DNA of 16,514 nucleotides from Syntrophaceae bacterium UBA2188 (GTDB lineage Bacteria; Desulfobacterota; BSN033; UBA1163), in contig DCVM01000034.1 in the NCBI GenBank assembly GCA_002327985.1, positions 3,044-19,557 on the forward strand, read 5' to 3'. The stretch's first letter is position 1. Every line of letters begins with the position of its first letter. The position numbers and the translations under genes were made by a program. Below, piece by piece: positions 1 through 5,940 of the stretch. Below the pieces are notes generated by a model, which did no database searches, was not told the DNA's origin, and saw only the letters and a list, made by a program, of their open reading frames with translations.

Positions 1-10
1 GATGAATGGC

Positions 11-145
11 CTCCCTCTCCCCTGGGGGGAGAGGGTTAGGGTGAGGGGGAAATGATCTTATCATCACCCCCACCTTAATCCTCCCCCATCAAGGGGGAGG
101 AAAGTTTTTTAGAGAATTTGATGCCCCGCAGCTTGCTGCGGGGTA
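11..145. repeat. Cluster of dispersed palindromic intergenic elements
   Basis: Three unrelated imperfect or perfect palindromes lie in a row. The first (about 11-51) has the form CCCTCTCCCCT...GGGAGAGGG followed by AGGGTGAGGGG, and recurs at about 2418, 2893, 4623 and 5218 in this window. The second (80-100) pairs CCTCCCCC with GGGGGAGG. The third (124-143) is a perfect 9-bp inverted repeat, CCCCGCAGC-TT-GCTGCGGGG. None is followed by a T-run, so they are not simple terminators. Repetition within one window argues for a dispersed repeat family filling spacers. No coding potential was found here. Confidence 0.7.
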
Positions 146-332
146 GTTCACTATGAGGCAATTCGCTTTCCTCAGATGTTGTTTAGTTTAGGTGAAAGAT
201 TGCCTATTATGACTGCGTGCGGGCGTAACGGTTGAAAGGGTACATGTAACCAGCCAGTGCCATCGCGAAGCCGAAAGAGGGCATGGGGGATGAGGCAAGA
301 GGATGGTGGAGGAGAAGTAAGGGAAACACTTC

Positions 333-357
333 AAGGGGCAAAACCGCCCCTTTTTTG
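333..357 (+). terminator. Rho-independent terminator
   Basis: A perfect 7-bp stem (AAGGGGC at 333-339, GCCCCTT at 346-352) with a 6-nt loop (AAAACC) runs into TTTTTTGTTG. The reverse complement lacks a U-tract, so it acts on the plus strand. No convincing gene lies upstream between 150 and 330. The transcript it ends is therefore unknown: possibly a small RNA, or a gene lying left of the window. Confidence 0.7.
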
Positions 358-483
358 TTGGGTGTGAATAAGGCGGCAGCTGAGCGTGGAAATATCATAA
401 GCGGGAGGGAGAAGGGTTTAGGGTAAGGTAATAGCAAAGGTTGAGCCCTAACCCCATAAGTTTCCCACCCATTTTATAGGGTC

Positions 484-664
484 ATTGCACCGATTGAAGA
501 TTTAAGGGCTGCCCAGAAAGAAGGGTTGAGTATTCACACTATGCGCTCTGCGCCATGCCCTATGCGGGGTTTTGATTAGATGGCGCCGAATTGGGTGGAA
601 AAACATCTGCAAGTTGTGGCTTCAGGAAAGGACTCCGGAACAATTGAAAGGGGAGGGTAGATGA
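484..664 (+). pseudogene. Decayed copy 1 of a ~59-residue short gene (repeat family)
   Basis: This is the first of three related copies (others at 5445-5640 and 5964-6143). The N-terminal part reads IAPIEDLRAAQKEG and lacks the start codon seen in the other copies. After that, about 57 bp of unrelated repeat DNA (with ATGCGCTCTGCGCCATGCCC) replaces the middle of the gene. It brings an in-frame TAG at 577-579 and a +1 shift. The C-terminal part then continues from 581 in another frame as WRRIGWKNICKLWL and ...RTPEQLKGEGR, with a stop at 662-664. Copies 1 and 2 share the same replacement, so they are duplicates of an already broken version. The function of the intact protein is not recognised. 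Confidence 0.6.
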
Positions 665-744
665 GATTTCTGGAAGGAAAAATAAGTGAAAGAATTCAAC
701 TACGTCCCTCAGGATAAACAGTTTTGCTATCGGCCGTCAAGGGA

Positions 745-773
745 TTGATTCTAATTGTCTGTCAATGTATAAT
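745..773 (+). promoter_or_regulatory. Sigma-70 promoter of the abiE operon
   Basis: TTGATT (745-750, 4 of 6 matches to the -35 consensus) and a perfect TATAAT (768-773) are separated by exactly 17 bp. Transcription would start near 780, about 24 nt upstream of the AbiEi start codon at 804. It is the best promoter match in the window. Confidence 0.75.
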
Positions 774-779
774 ATTGAC
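761..779. promoter_or_regulatory. Palindromic operator candidate over the -10 box
   Basis: GTCAATGTATAATATTGAC has perfect 6-bp arms (GTCAAT at 761-766, ATTGAC at 774-779) around the -10 hexamer. AbiEi antitoxins of studied type IV systems repress their own promoter by binding inverted repeats through the N-terminal winged helix. A bound repressor here would block RNA polymerase directly. That AbiEi binds this site is an inference from its position and symmetry. Confidence 0.5.
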
Positions 780-803
780 CGTAAAATAGATTCATAGGCT
801 AAT

Positions 804-1439
804 ATGAAAAATATTATCACCTATTTCAAGAAACATGGAGGGTATGCCCTGATGAAAGAACTTAAGGCTGTCCCCTTCCAGACACGGGATATTGCCCGCC
901 TTCTGAAAGAAGGGGCAATCATCAAGGTTAAGCCAGGTCTTTATCGACTTGCAAATGTCGGAGACGTGGTGATTCCCCTTCCAAGAATAAAGGGGTCTGG
1001 TAGTACGATCAGTCAGGAAATCATTGATGTTTGCAAGGCGCTCCCCGATGGTGTGATCTGCCTTGCCTCAGCTCTTGCCTACTATGATCTTACTACATTC
1101 AATCCTTCGGAGATCTATGTTGCCATTCCAAACGCAGCCAAAGCTCCTAAGATCGATTTCCCACCGCTGAGGGTTTTCTATTTCAGAGAAAGATTTTATA
1201 AACCTGGAATTGAACGGATTGAAGTGCCCAACTGCACTATAAAGATTTACAGCAAAGAGAAAACCATCTGCGATATGTTTCGTTACCGTAACAAATATGG
1301 GGAAGACCTTGCCCTTGAGGGCCTTAAAAACTATCTCTCCCGAAAGGAAGCGACTGTCAATAAACTCAGGAAATATGCTGAGATCTGTCAGGTGAAAACA
1401 GTCATGATGCCCTATTTGAAAGCCCTTGTTAAACAATGA
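804..1439 (+). CDS. abiEi: AbiEi-family type IV antitoxin / autorepressor
   Basis: This 211-residue protein is the presumed antitoxin of an AbiE toxin-antitoxin pair. Residues 1 to about 50 form a winged-helix segment containing MKELKAVPFQTRDIARLLKEG and a wing-like IIKVKPGLYRL stretch. This is the usual layout of AbiEi proteins, in which the N-terminus binds DNA and the rest neutralises the toxin. The core (about 65-190) has the family pattern of CLASALAYYDLT, AIPN and SKEKTICDMFRYRNKYGEDLALEGLKNYL. Length is normal for the family. The ATG at 804 follows only a weak AGG. The downstream abiEii gene starts within or just after the stop codon, so the two are translationally coupled. Known AbiE systems act by abortive infection and also stabilise mobile DNA. 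Type IV antitoxins do not bind their toxin directly. Nothing is visibly broken. Confidence 0.85.
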   Translation: MKNIITYFKKHGGYALMKELKAVPFQTRDIARLLKEGAIIKVKPGLYRLANVGDVVIPLPRIKGSGSTISQEIIDVCKALPDGVICLASALAYYDLTTFNPSEIYVAIPNAAKAPKIDFPPLRVFYFRERFYKPGIERIEVPNCTIKIYSKEKTICDMFRYRNKYGEDLALEGLKNYLSRKEATVNKLRKYAEICQVKTVMMPYLKALVKQ

Positions 1440-1453
1440 GGAAAAGGTGGGTG

Positions 1454-2371
1454 ATGGAAAAAAGGGAAATAAAGAATTTAGGGGCATTTATCAGGGCAAG
1501 ACTTACGAATATCGCAAAAGAAACGAAAAGAGATTTTGAAGCCATTCTTCTTCAGTATTTTCAGGAAAGGTTCCTCTACAGACTTTCTATTTCACCTTAT
1601 CGTTCGGCTTTTATCCTGAAAGGTGCCTTATTATTTCTTGTCTATGAGATGCCGTTTTTTCGGCCAACGAAGGACGTTGATTTTTTGGTCAGGTCCAAAT
1701 CGAAGGATATAGGGACGATAAAGGGCATGATTCAGGATATCGCCAGAGTCGATGCACAGGACGGGGTTAGATTCTTCCCTGAGAGTGTCAGCCTCGAAAG
1801 TGTCATGGAAGATGCAGATTACGAAGGTATAAGAGTTAAGATCAAGGGATCTTTGGATAAAGCAAGAAAGGCGCTCCAGATTGATATTGCCTTTGGAGAT
1901 GTTTTGGTAGCGGAGCCGATTGAGATGGAATTCCCTTTATTGCTCGATGACCAGCCTGCCCCACGTTTGAAGGTTTACTCCAACGAATCAGCCATTGCGG
2001 AGAAATTCCAGTCCCTCGTCAAATTGAATATCTTAACCAGCCGGATGAAGGATATTTATGATATCCTGTTTCTTGCATCGCATCAGCCTTTCGGTATGCA
2101 TCTGCTGCATAAAGCCATTGTTAAGACTTTTAATAGAAGAGGGACTCCGATTGAGGAACGAAGGTCCATCTTTACCAGGGAGTTTAAATCTTCAAAAGAA
2201 AAACAGACCCAGGGGACAGCATTTCTAAAGAGAAGCCGTCTTGAATCTTATAGAACTTTTGATGAAGCGATCAATCATCTGGAATTCTTTCTTGAACCAG
2301 TTTGCTCTCGAGGATCACTTTCATCAGGAAACCAGTTTAAATGGAACCCTGAAAAGTGGACATGGAAATAG
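1454..2371 (+). CDS. abiEii: AbiEii-family nucleotidyltransferase toxin
   Basis: This is a DNA polymerase beta-fold nucleotidyltransferase, the presumed toxin of the AbiE pair (COG2253-like). Counting from the ATG at 1454, it has the KGALLF motif (about 56-61) and R70-P-T72-K-D74-V-D76-F, the G...RxTxDxD signature with the two metal-binding aspartates. It then has LQIDIAFGD and the C-terminal family motif SAIAEKFQSLV...SRMKDIYDILFL. All expected catalytic residues are present, so it should be active. Characterised relatives transfer nucleotides to RNA targets such as tRNA, but the substrate here cannot be read from sequence. Two starts are possible. ATG 1436 overlaps the abiEi stop as ATGA but lacks an upstream ribosome site. 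ATG 1454 has AAGG six bases upstream and gives MEKREIKNL, which fits the family start better, so I chose 1454. The last ~25 residues look non-conserved. Confidence 0.85.
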   Translation: MEKREIKNLGAFIRARLTNIAKETKRDFEAILLQYFQERFLYRLSISPYRSAFILKGALLFLVYEMPFFRPTKDVDFLVRSKSKDIGTIKGMIQDIARVDAQDGVRFFPESVSLESVMEDADYEGIRVKIKGSLDKARKALQIDIAFGDVLVAEPIEMEFPLLLDDQPAPRLKVYSNESAIAEKFQSLVKLNILTSRMKDIYDILFLASHQPFGMHLLHKAIVKTFNRRGTPIEERRSIFTREFKSSKEKQTQGTAFLKRSRLESYRTFDEAINHLEFFLEPVCSRGSLSSGNQFKWNPEKWTWK

Positions 2372-2417
2372 GTAATATCCAATGAATTAGGTAGTGAATT
2401 AGGTATTTGAACTATTT

Positions 2418-2457
2418 TCTCCCTCTTCCTTGTGACGGGAGAGGGTCGGGGTGAGGG
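2418..2457. repeat. G-rich dispersed palindromic element
   Basis: CTCCCTCTTCC...GGGAGAGGGTCGGGGTGAGGGTGA belongs to the same family as 11-51. It sits 46 bp after the abiEii stop and could form a hairpin in the mRNA, but no U-tract follows. The 10-bp unit GAATTAGGTA occurs twice just before it (2384-2407). Confidence 0.6.
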
Positions 2458-2478
2458 TGAAGGACAAAAGAAACGCGC

Positions 2479-2673
2479 GAATTGGATCATTGAGTAGATT
2501 AATGGGGTCACGAAATGCATTAATGATCCTATTACCCTTTTGGTATCTCTTGGGTTGTTTATGCAAATTGGTGTTACTGGTAAGGGAACGGAGTATATTT
2601 TAACACGTCACAAAGACGCCAAAGACGCCATAAAGACGCCATCAGGCCAATCTACCCGTCTCCCCTGGCGGGA
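2479..2673 (+). repeat. Long direct repeat A, copy 1
   Basis: About 195 bp here is nearly identical to 4686-4868. It begins GAATTGGATCAT, runs through CGAAATGCATTAAT, TTTATGCAAATTGGTGTTAC and a tandem AAAGACGCC array, and ends TCTCCCCTGGCGGGA. Copy 1 carries about 12 bp more, one extra AAAGACGCC-type unit. A reading frame with MQIGVTGKGTEYF is preserved in both copies, but I recognise no protein family and consider it doubtful as a gene. The two copies bracket the AlbA_2 gene and the orphan helicase tail. Confidence 0.8.
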
Positions 2674-2766
2674 AGGGGGGAGACACGGGTTGAAAGAATC
2701 AATTGCATCATGAATGTTTCTTAAATGTATCAATGGGCTCCGTAGGAGACGAAAGAAAGCCTGATA

Positions 2767-2865
2767 TTGGGCAAATTGGGCATCAATTGGGCAATCATTG
2801 AGCATGACCGAGTTATAGAATTGAATGGGCTAAAAGGGCTATCAAAGGGCTAATAAAGGGCTAAA
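2767..2865. repeat. Two short-period degenerate tandem arrays
   Basis: From about 2767 to 2803 the motif ATTGGGCA recurs (ATTGGGCA, AATTGGGCA, AATTGGGCA, then ATTGAGCA). From 2826 to 2865 the motif AAAGGGCTA recurs four times with small changes. Neither codes convincingly. A comparable ATTGCA array lies after the second copy of direct repeat A (5085-5147). Slippage during replication is the simplest explanation. Confidence 0.6.
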
Positions 2866-2890
2866 TTTAAAACCGAAATAAACCCGCAAA

Positions 2891-2994
2891 TCCCTCCCCC
2901 TCGATGGGGGAGAGTTGGGGTGAGGGGGCAGCAGGTTTCATCCCCCACTTTAACACCTGCCTGCGGCAGGCAGGAAGGGGGGCGAGAGGGGATT
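2891..2994. repeat. Composite of dispersed palindromic elements
   Basis: TCCCCCTCGATGGGGGAGAGTTGGGGTGAGGGGG (about 2893-2927, the family seen at 11-51) is followed by TCCCCCACTTTAA, an inverted repeat CCTGCCTGCGGCAGGCAGG (2956-2974), and GGGGGGCGAGAGGGGATTT. The same combination of CCCCCACTTTA with GGGGG..GGGGATTT recurs at about 5318-5354. No gene is visible in this stretch. Confidence 0.65.
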
Positions 2995-3025
2995 TAAAGA
3001 GGGTAAAAGAGAGAGTAATGTTGCA

Positions 3026-3178
3026 ATGACCCTTCTTTTGAATCCAATTAAAGACCCAGCCCGCCTCGAATGGCACGAGGTCAAGAAAGTCGATCATTAT
3101 TATCTTTCGATAGATGCTGTAACACAACCGATGCTGGTACGTGAAGAGACAATCCCTTATGGAGATGAAAAGAAATAA
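3026..3178 (+). pseudogene. Orphan 3' end of a NO VEIN (DUF3883) helicase gene
   Basis: An open frame of 50 codons ends in TAA at 3176-3178 and reads MTLLLNPIKDPARLEWHEVK, followed by KVDHYYLSIDAVTQPML and VREETIPYGDEKK. It matches, residue by residue, the last 45 or so residues of the intact helicase at 6615-10082 (NPIKDPARLQWHEVKKVDHF...). None of the preceding helicase or DUF3883 domain is present. Immediately upstream is repeat DNA. The final codons are diverged from the intact gene while the first ~50 bp of the match are close to identical, so this is a leftover of a related but distinct gene and not a fresh copy. It is very unlikely to be functional alone, although a start codon (3026) happens to be in frame. 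Confidence 0.8.
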
Positions 3179-3221
3179 CGACCTTTTCCTCTTCTTTTTG
3201 AGGGATAGGATGAGGGTTTAG

Positions 3222-4613
3222 TTGAAACAAGCAGATTTAAGAAAATTGATTAAAGGCGGCGAAACTGAGACTATTGAGTTCAAAGCATCCTTTGATAAGG
3301 AGACCCTTGAGACATCAGTAGCTTTTGCCAATACAAAGGGTGGGGTCATTCTAATCGGTATTTCTGATAGAGATGAGATAAAAGGAATTCAGATTGGAAA
3401 AGAAACGCTGAGAGATTGGGCGAACCAGATTTCTCAGAGCACCGAACCTCGGATAATCCCTGAAATTGAAATTGACACAATAGATGGGAAGAATGTCGCC
3501 GTTATCCGGATTAAGGAGTTTCCTATCAAACCTGTATTTGTAAAAGGGAGATGTTTTAGAAGGGTGGGAAATAGCAATCGAGTGATGCAAGCGCGTGAAA
3601 TTGCAGAGATGCATTTCCAGTCAACAGGAATGAGCTGGGATAGACTTCCCGTAACGAAGGCCCCCATAGGCGAAATTGACCTTGAGAAAGTCAAGCAATA
3701 TATTGAAAGTGCAAAAGATGCAAGGAGAAGGAAAATCAGTGGTGGCGAAAAACCACTACAAGTTCTTGAGAAGCTGGAGTTAATAAAGGACGGGAAGCCT
3801 ACGTGGGCAGCAATTCTTCTCTTCCACAATCATCCTCAACGCTTTCTCTCTCAAGCAATGATACATTGCGGGAAATTTAAAGAAGAAACAATGGTTATTG
3901 ATGACAGGATGATTGAAGGCGCCATCATCGAACAGATAGAAGAGGCCATGGATTTCATCCGTAAAAATATCAATGTGAGATTTGTTATGACGGGTAAGCC
4001 AGCAAGGGAAGAAGTCTGGGACTATCCACTTGAAGCACTGAGAGAAGCAGTGATCAACGCAGTATGCCACCGCGACTACACGGTTTCATCCAATACGGAA
4101 GTGAGAATATACGATAATGAATTGATTGTTTGGAACCCAGGTGGATTGCCTTTGGGTTTAACGGTGGAAGACCTTTATAAACCTCACCCCTCTGTCCTAA
4201 GAAATAAAGGAGTAGGTGGAATTTTCTATGACATGGGTTTGATTGAGCAGTGGGGGAGCGGAATAGATAAAATGCGGAAGGCATGCATCAAATCTGGGAT
4301 TCCTGAACCGAAGTTTGAAGAACATCAGGGATTCAGAGTGATTTTCAGGAAGGATATTTATACGGAAGAATATCTGCAAAAACTTGGACTGAATGAAAGG
4401 CAGATTAAAGCGGCAATGTATGTAAAGCAAAAAAGAAGGATTACCAATAGAGAATACAGAGAAATGTTCAACATCAAAAATAGGATGGCGCTTATGGATC
4501 TCTCTGATCTTTGTAACAAACGGATATTGACCCGGGTCGGAAAAACAGGGAGAGCGACAGAATACAATCTAATTGGGGAAACCCGCAATAAACCCGCAAT
4601 AAACCCGCAATAA
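3222..4613 (+). CDS. AlbA_2/Schlafen-like protein with GHKL-type ATPase domain and winged helix
   Basis: This 463-residue protein belongs to the COG2865 group, often labelled 'putative DNA-binding/ATP-binding protein, RecG-like'. The N-terminal AlbA_2 (Schlafen AlbA-like) domain shows E19-F20-K21, AFANTKGG (34-41) and GISD (46-49). A HATPase_c_4-type domain follows: REAVINAVCHRDY at about 273-285, VWNPGGLPLG near 305, and MGLIEQWGSGIDKM near 337-350. The last ~90 residues form a winged helix (NREYREMFNIKNRMALMDLS). Such proteins are commonly taken as regulators or defence-associated factors, with no settled biochemical role. The start is TTG at 3222, behind GATGAGGG with good spacing. The in-frame ATG at 3210 is followed at once by TAG, so it is excluded. 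The C-terminal 10 residues are encoded by an 11-bp tandem repeat. The gene stands alone between two copies of direct repeat A. Confidence 0.85.
   Translation: MKQADLRKLIKGGETETIEFKASFDKETLETSVAFANTKGGVILIGISDRDEIKGIQIGKETLRDWANQISQSTEPRIIPEIEIDTIDGKNVAVIRIKEFPIKPVFVKGRCFRRVGNSNRVMQAREIAEMHFQSTGMSWDRLPVTKAPIGEIDLEKVKQYIESAKDARRRKISGGEKPLQVLEKLELIKDGKPTWAAILLFHNHPQRFLSQAMIHCGKFKEETMVIDDRMIEGAIIEQIEEAMDFIRKNINVRFVMTGKPAREEVWDYPLEALREAVINAVCHRDYTVSSNTEVRIYDNELIVWNPGGLPLGLTVEDLYKPHPSVLRNKGVGGIFYDMGLIEQWGSGIDKMRKACIKSGIPEPKFEEHQGFRVIFRKDIYTEEYLQKLGLNERQIKAAMYVKQKRRITNREYREMFNIKNRMALMDLSDLCNKRILTRVGKTGRATEYNLIGETRNKPAINPQ
4579..4611 (+). repeat. Three tandem 11-bp units at the 3' end of the AlbA_2 gene
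   Basis: AAACCCGCAAT occurs three times head to tail (4579-4589, 4590-4600, 4601-4611) and runs into the TAA stop at 4611-4613. The unit length is not a multiple of three, so gain or loss of a unit would change frame and C-terminal sequence. A single related AAACCCGCAAAT lies at about 2879, directly before a palindromic element, just as here. This suggests the array came with the repeat and replaced the original gene end. Confidence 0.8.
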
Positions 4614-4622
4614 TCTCAATCC

Positions 4623-4665
4623 ACCCCTCTCCCCTAACGTGGGAGAGGGAAAGGGTGAGGGGGGA
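4623..4665. repeat. G-rich dispersed palindromic element
   Basis: CCCCTCTCCCCTAACGTGGG then AGAGGG...AGGGTGAGGGG, the same family as 11-51 and 2418-2457, lies ten bases after the AlbA_2 stop. It forms a stem-loop but has no U-tract. Confidence 0.6.
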
Positions 4666-4685
4666 AATGAGAGGATGAAAGGGGT

Positions 4686-4868
4686 GAATTGGATCATGAA
4701 GTGATTAATAGGATCACGAAATGCATTAATGGTCCTATTACCCTTTTGGTATCTCTTTGGTTGTTTATGCAAATTGGTGTTACTGGTAAGGGAACGGAGT
4801 ATTTTTTAACACGCCACAAAGACGCCAAAGACGCCATCAGGCCAATCTGCCTGTCTCCCCTGGCGGGA
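4686..4868 (+). repeat. Long direct repeat A, copy 2
   Basis: About 183 bp here is nearly identical to 2479-2673 in the same orientation and lacks about 12 bp of the AAAGACGCC array. An open frame of 79 codons (4689-4928) runs through this copy, but it reads on into palindromic repeat DNA (CRSLSAGRGEE-like residues). I therefore do not call it a gene. The two copies are 2.2 kb apart and bracket the AlbA_2 gene. Confidence 0.8.
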
Positions 4869-4975
4869 GAGCCTGCCTACCGAAGCCTCAGCGCAGGCAG
4901 GGGTGAGGAGAGATTTAAAAAGATTTGATTTCAAACTTTGTAGCACCCTCATTTGTGGGAAGGCCGGGGATAATA

Positions 4976-5101
4976 ATGACATATGAAGATATGCTCCCCA
5001 ATCCTCCAGCAACTAACGATTTAAGAGAATTGATCCAAAAAGGGGTTATGAGGGAAAGCGGTAAAAAAGGAGCTGGAGCTTTCTATGTTATTGCACAATA
5101 A
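4976..5101 (+). pseudogene. C-terminal winged-helix fragment (Fic- or AlbA_2-type protein)
   Basis: A 41-codon frame from ATG 4976 to TAA 5099-5101 reads MTYEDMLPNPPATNDLRELI then QKGVMRESGKKGAGAFYVIA. The pattern PATNDLRELIxKGVxxxxGKKGxGxFYV is that of the recognition helix and wing ending many Fic-family and AlbA_2-type proteins. Nothing upstream encodes the rest of such a protein; repeat A and palindromic DNA abut it. I read it as a remnant. A free-standing small winged-helix protein is possible but less likely, because the first helix of the fold looks shortened. Confidence 0.45.
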
Positions 5102-5147
5102 TTGCATCAATTGCATATTGATTGCACATTTATTGCACATATTGGAC
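5085..5147. repeat. Degenerate ATTGCA short-period array
   Basis: TATTGCACA, AATTGCATC, AATTGCATA, GATTGCACA, TATTGCACA and TATTGGACA follow one another with a spacing of about 9-12 bp. It starts within the end of the winged-helix fragment. The layout parallels the ATTGGGCA array that follows the first copy of repeat A. No protein or RNA gene is apparent. Confidence 0.55.
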
Positions 5148-5216
5148 ATAACTCTTGGCATTTACTTGGCGATTTTGGTGATTATCTGGCAGTTAACAAA
5201 TCAAGGCAATCTGCCG

Positions 5217-5415
5217 GTCTCCCCCTTGGTTTCTGCCGATAGGCAGGGGGGAGGGTGTGCCTGCCTGCCGAAGCCTTGGCGAAGGTAGGGTCGGGGTGAG
5301 GGTGAATTAGGTTTGATCCCCCACTTTAGAAAAAGGGGGCAAGGGGGGATTTTGGAAGAATCTGATTCCAAACTTTGTTGCGCCCTCATTATTGCCTGCC
5401 TGCGGTAGGCAGGGA
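5217..5415. repeat. Nested palindromic repeat block
   Basis: This block combines several dispersed elements. A CTCCCCC...GGGGGGAGGG...GTCGGGGTGAGGGTGA element is interrupted by GGTTTCTGCCGATAGGCAGG and by GCCTGCCTGCCGAAGCCTTG...GGTAGG. A CCCCCACTTTAGAAAAAGGGGGCAAGGGGGGATTT element follows (about 5320-5353), then CCTGCCTGCGGTAGGCAGG (about 5396-5414). The phrase CCAAACTTTGTTGCGCCCTC (5370-5389) is a near copy of 4932-4951. I see no gene between 5102 and 5444. Confidence 0.6.
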
Positions 5416-5444
5416 CAAGGACACGATTTTTAATGGAGGAACCT

Positions 5445-5640
5445 ATGCCAGCGATTGCATCGATTGAAGATTTAAGGGCTGCTCAGGAAGAAGGGTTGAG
5501 TATTCACACTATGCGCTCTGCGCCATGCCCTATGCGGGGTTTTGATTAGATGGCGCTGAATTGGCTGGAAAAATATCTGTAGGCTATGGTTGGGGGAAAG
5601 GACTCCAGAACAATTGAAAGGTGAGGGGGTCGGTGAATAG
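5445..5640 (+). pseudogene. Decayed copy 2 of the ~59-residue short gene
   Basis: A good ribosome site (GGAGG at 5435-5439) and ATG 5445 lead into MPAIASIEDLRAAQEEG. The frame then enters the foreign segment also found in copy 1 and stops at TAG 5547-5549, giving only 34 residues. From 5551 the original C-terminal part continues one frame over as WR*IGWKNICRLWLGERTPEQLKGEGVGE, with a TGA at 5557-5559 where copy 1 has CGA (Arg), and ends at 5638-5640. Three independent lesions mark it as dead, although the start region is intact. The function of the intact protein is unknown. Confidence 0.65.
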
Positions 5641-5671
5641 TGTAGACCTGACACCTATTCATTCACCGTGT

Positions 5672-5815
5672 TTGCTGAAAAAGGATTAGCATTCATACAC
5701 GCTGCAAGCCCCGATAGAAGCTGAGCTTCGCACGGGGCAAGCAGTGGGACTTTCTAATGGGGTAAAGGTTGGCTCTCCTTACGCTTCACGCCTAACGCCT
5801 AACGCTTTACGATTC
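5672..5815. repeat. Palindromic and ACGC-rich repeat stretch
   Basis: GCATTCATACACGCTGCAAG precedes an inverted structure built from GCCCCGATAGAAGC and GCTTCGCACGGGGC. A run of related units, ACGCTTCACGCCTAACGCCT continuing AACGCTTTACG, spans about 5780-5811. These resemble short dispersed repeats. No gene is visible in this stretch. Confidence 0.5.
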
Positions 5816-5821
5816 AGAAGA

Positions 5822-5850
5822 TTGTAATCCTGTTGTTTTTCTGATATAGT
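5822..5850 (+). promoter_or_regulatory. Promoter candidate ahead of the short gene / defence operon
   Basis: TTGTAA (5822-5827) and TATAGT (5845-5850) are 17 bp apart, matching 4 of 6 and 5 of 6 consensus bases. Transcription would start near 5857. The transcript would meet a strong hairpin-plus-U-run at 5906-5940 and then, if it reads on, the short gene and the defence genes from 6217. A weaker -10-like TATAAC lies nearer that operon at 6176-6181, with no good -35 box. Confidence 0.5.
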
Positions 5851-5905
5851 GGGACAAATTCCGGTGGGGGATCTAAATATTGAAAAATTTGGTGGTCAAA
5901 CTTGG

Positions 5906-5940
5906 GCCTATTCTCATATAGGAATGGGCTTTTTGTTTTT
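5906..5940 (+). terminator. Strong intrinsic terminator or attenuator
   Basis: A 9-bp stem (GCCTATTCT at 5906-5914 with GGAATGGGC at 5921-5929, two G-U pairs) and a CATATA loop are followed by TTTTTGTTTTT. Only about 50 nt separate it from the proposed start at 5857, and no gene ends here. It would therefore yield an ~80-nt RNA or attenuate transcription into the downstream genes. No known riboswitch is recognised in 5857-5905, and I could not draw a clean antiterminator. Confidence 0.65.

Noticed and set aside
11..145. Palindromic elements considered as terminators or transposon ends
   Set aside because: No U-tracts follow them, and no transposase, target duplication or paired terminal repeats were seen. 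Recurrence across the spacers fits a dispersed repeat family better.
207..437. Minus-strand open frame of 76 codons
   Set aside because: It runs through the intrinsic terminator on the other strand, has leucine/proline-rich composition typical of antisense shadow frames, and matches no family pattern.
3210..3221. ATG at 3210 as start of the AlbA_2 gene
   Set aside because: It is in frame but followed after two codons by TAG, so translation must begin at TTG 3222.
4689..4928. Plus-strand open frame of 79 codons starting in repeat A copy 2
   Set aside because: Its second half is translated palindromic repeat DNA, and the matching copy at 2479-2673 does not keep the same start and end. A distant likeness of its first residues to GxxExxY proteins is too short to use.
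5085..5147. ATTGCA array considered as a CRISPR or iteron-type origin
   Set aside because: Units are only 9-12 bp apart and degenerate, with no spacers, no cas genes and no replication initiator gene nearby.
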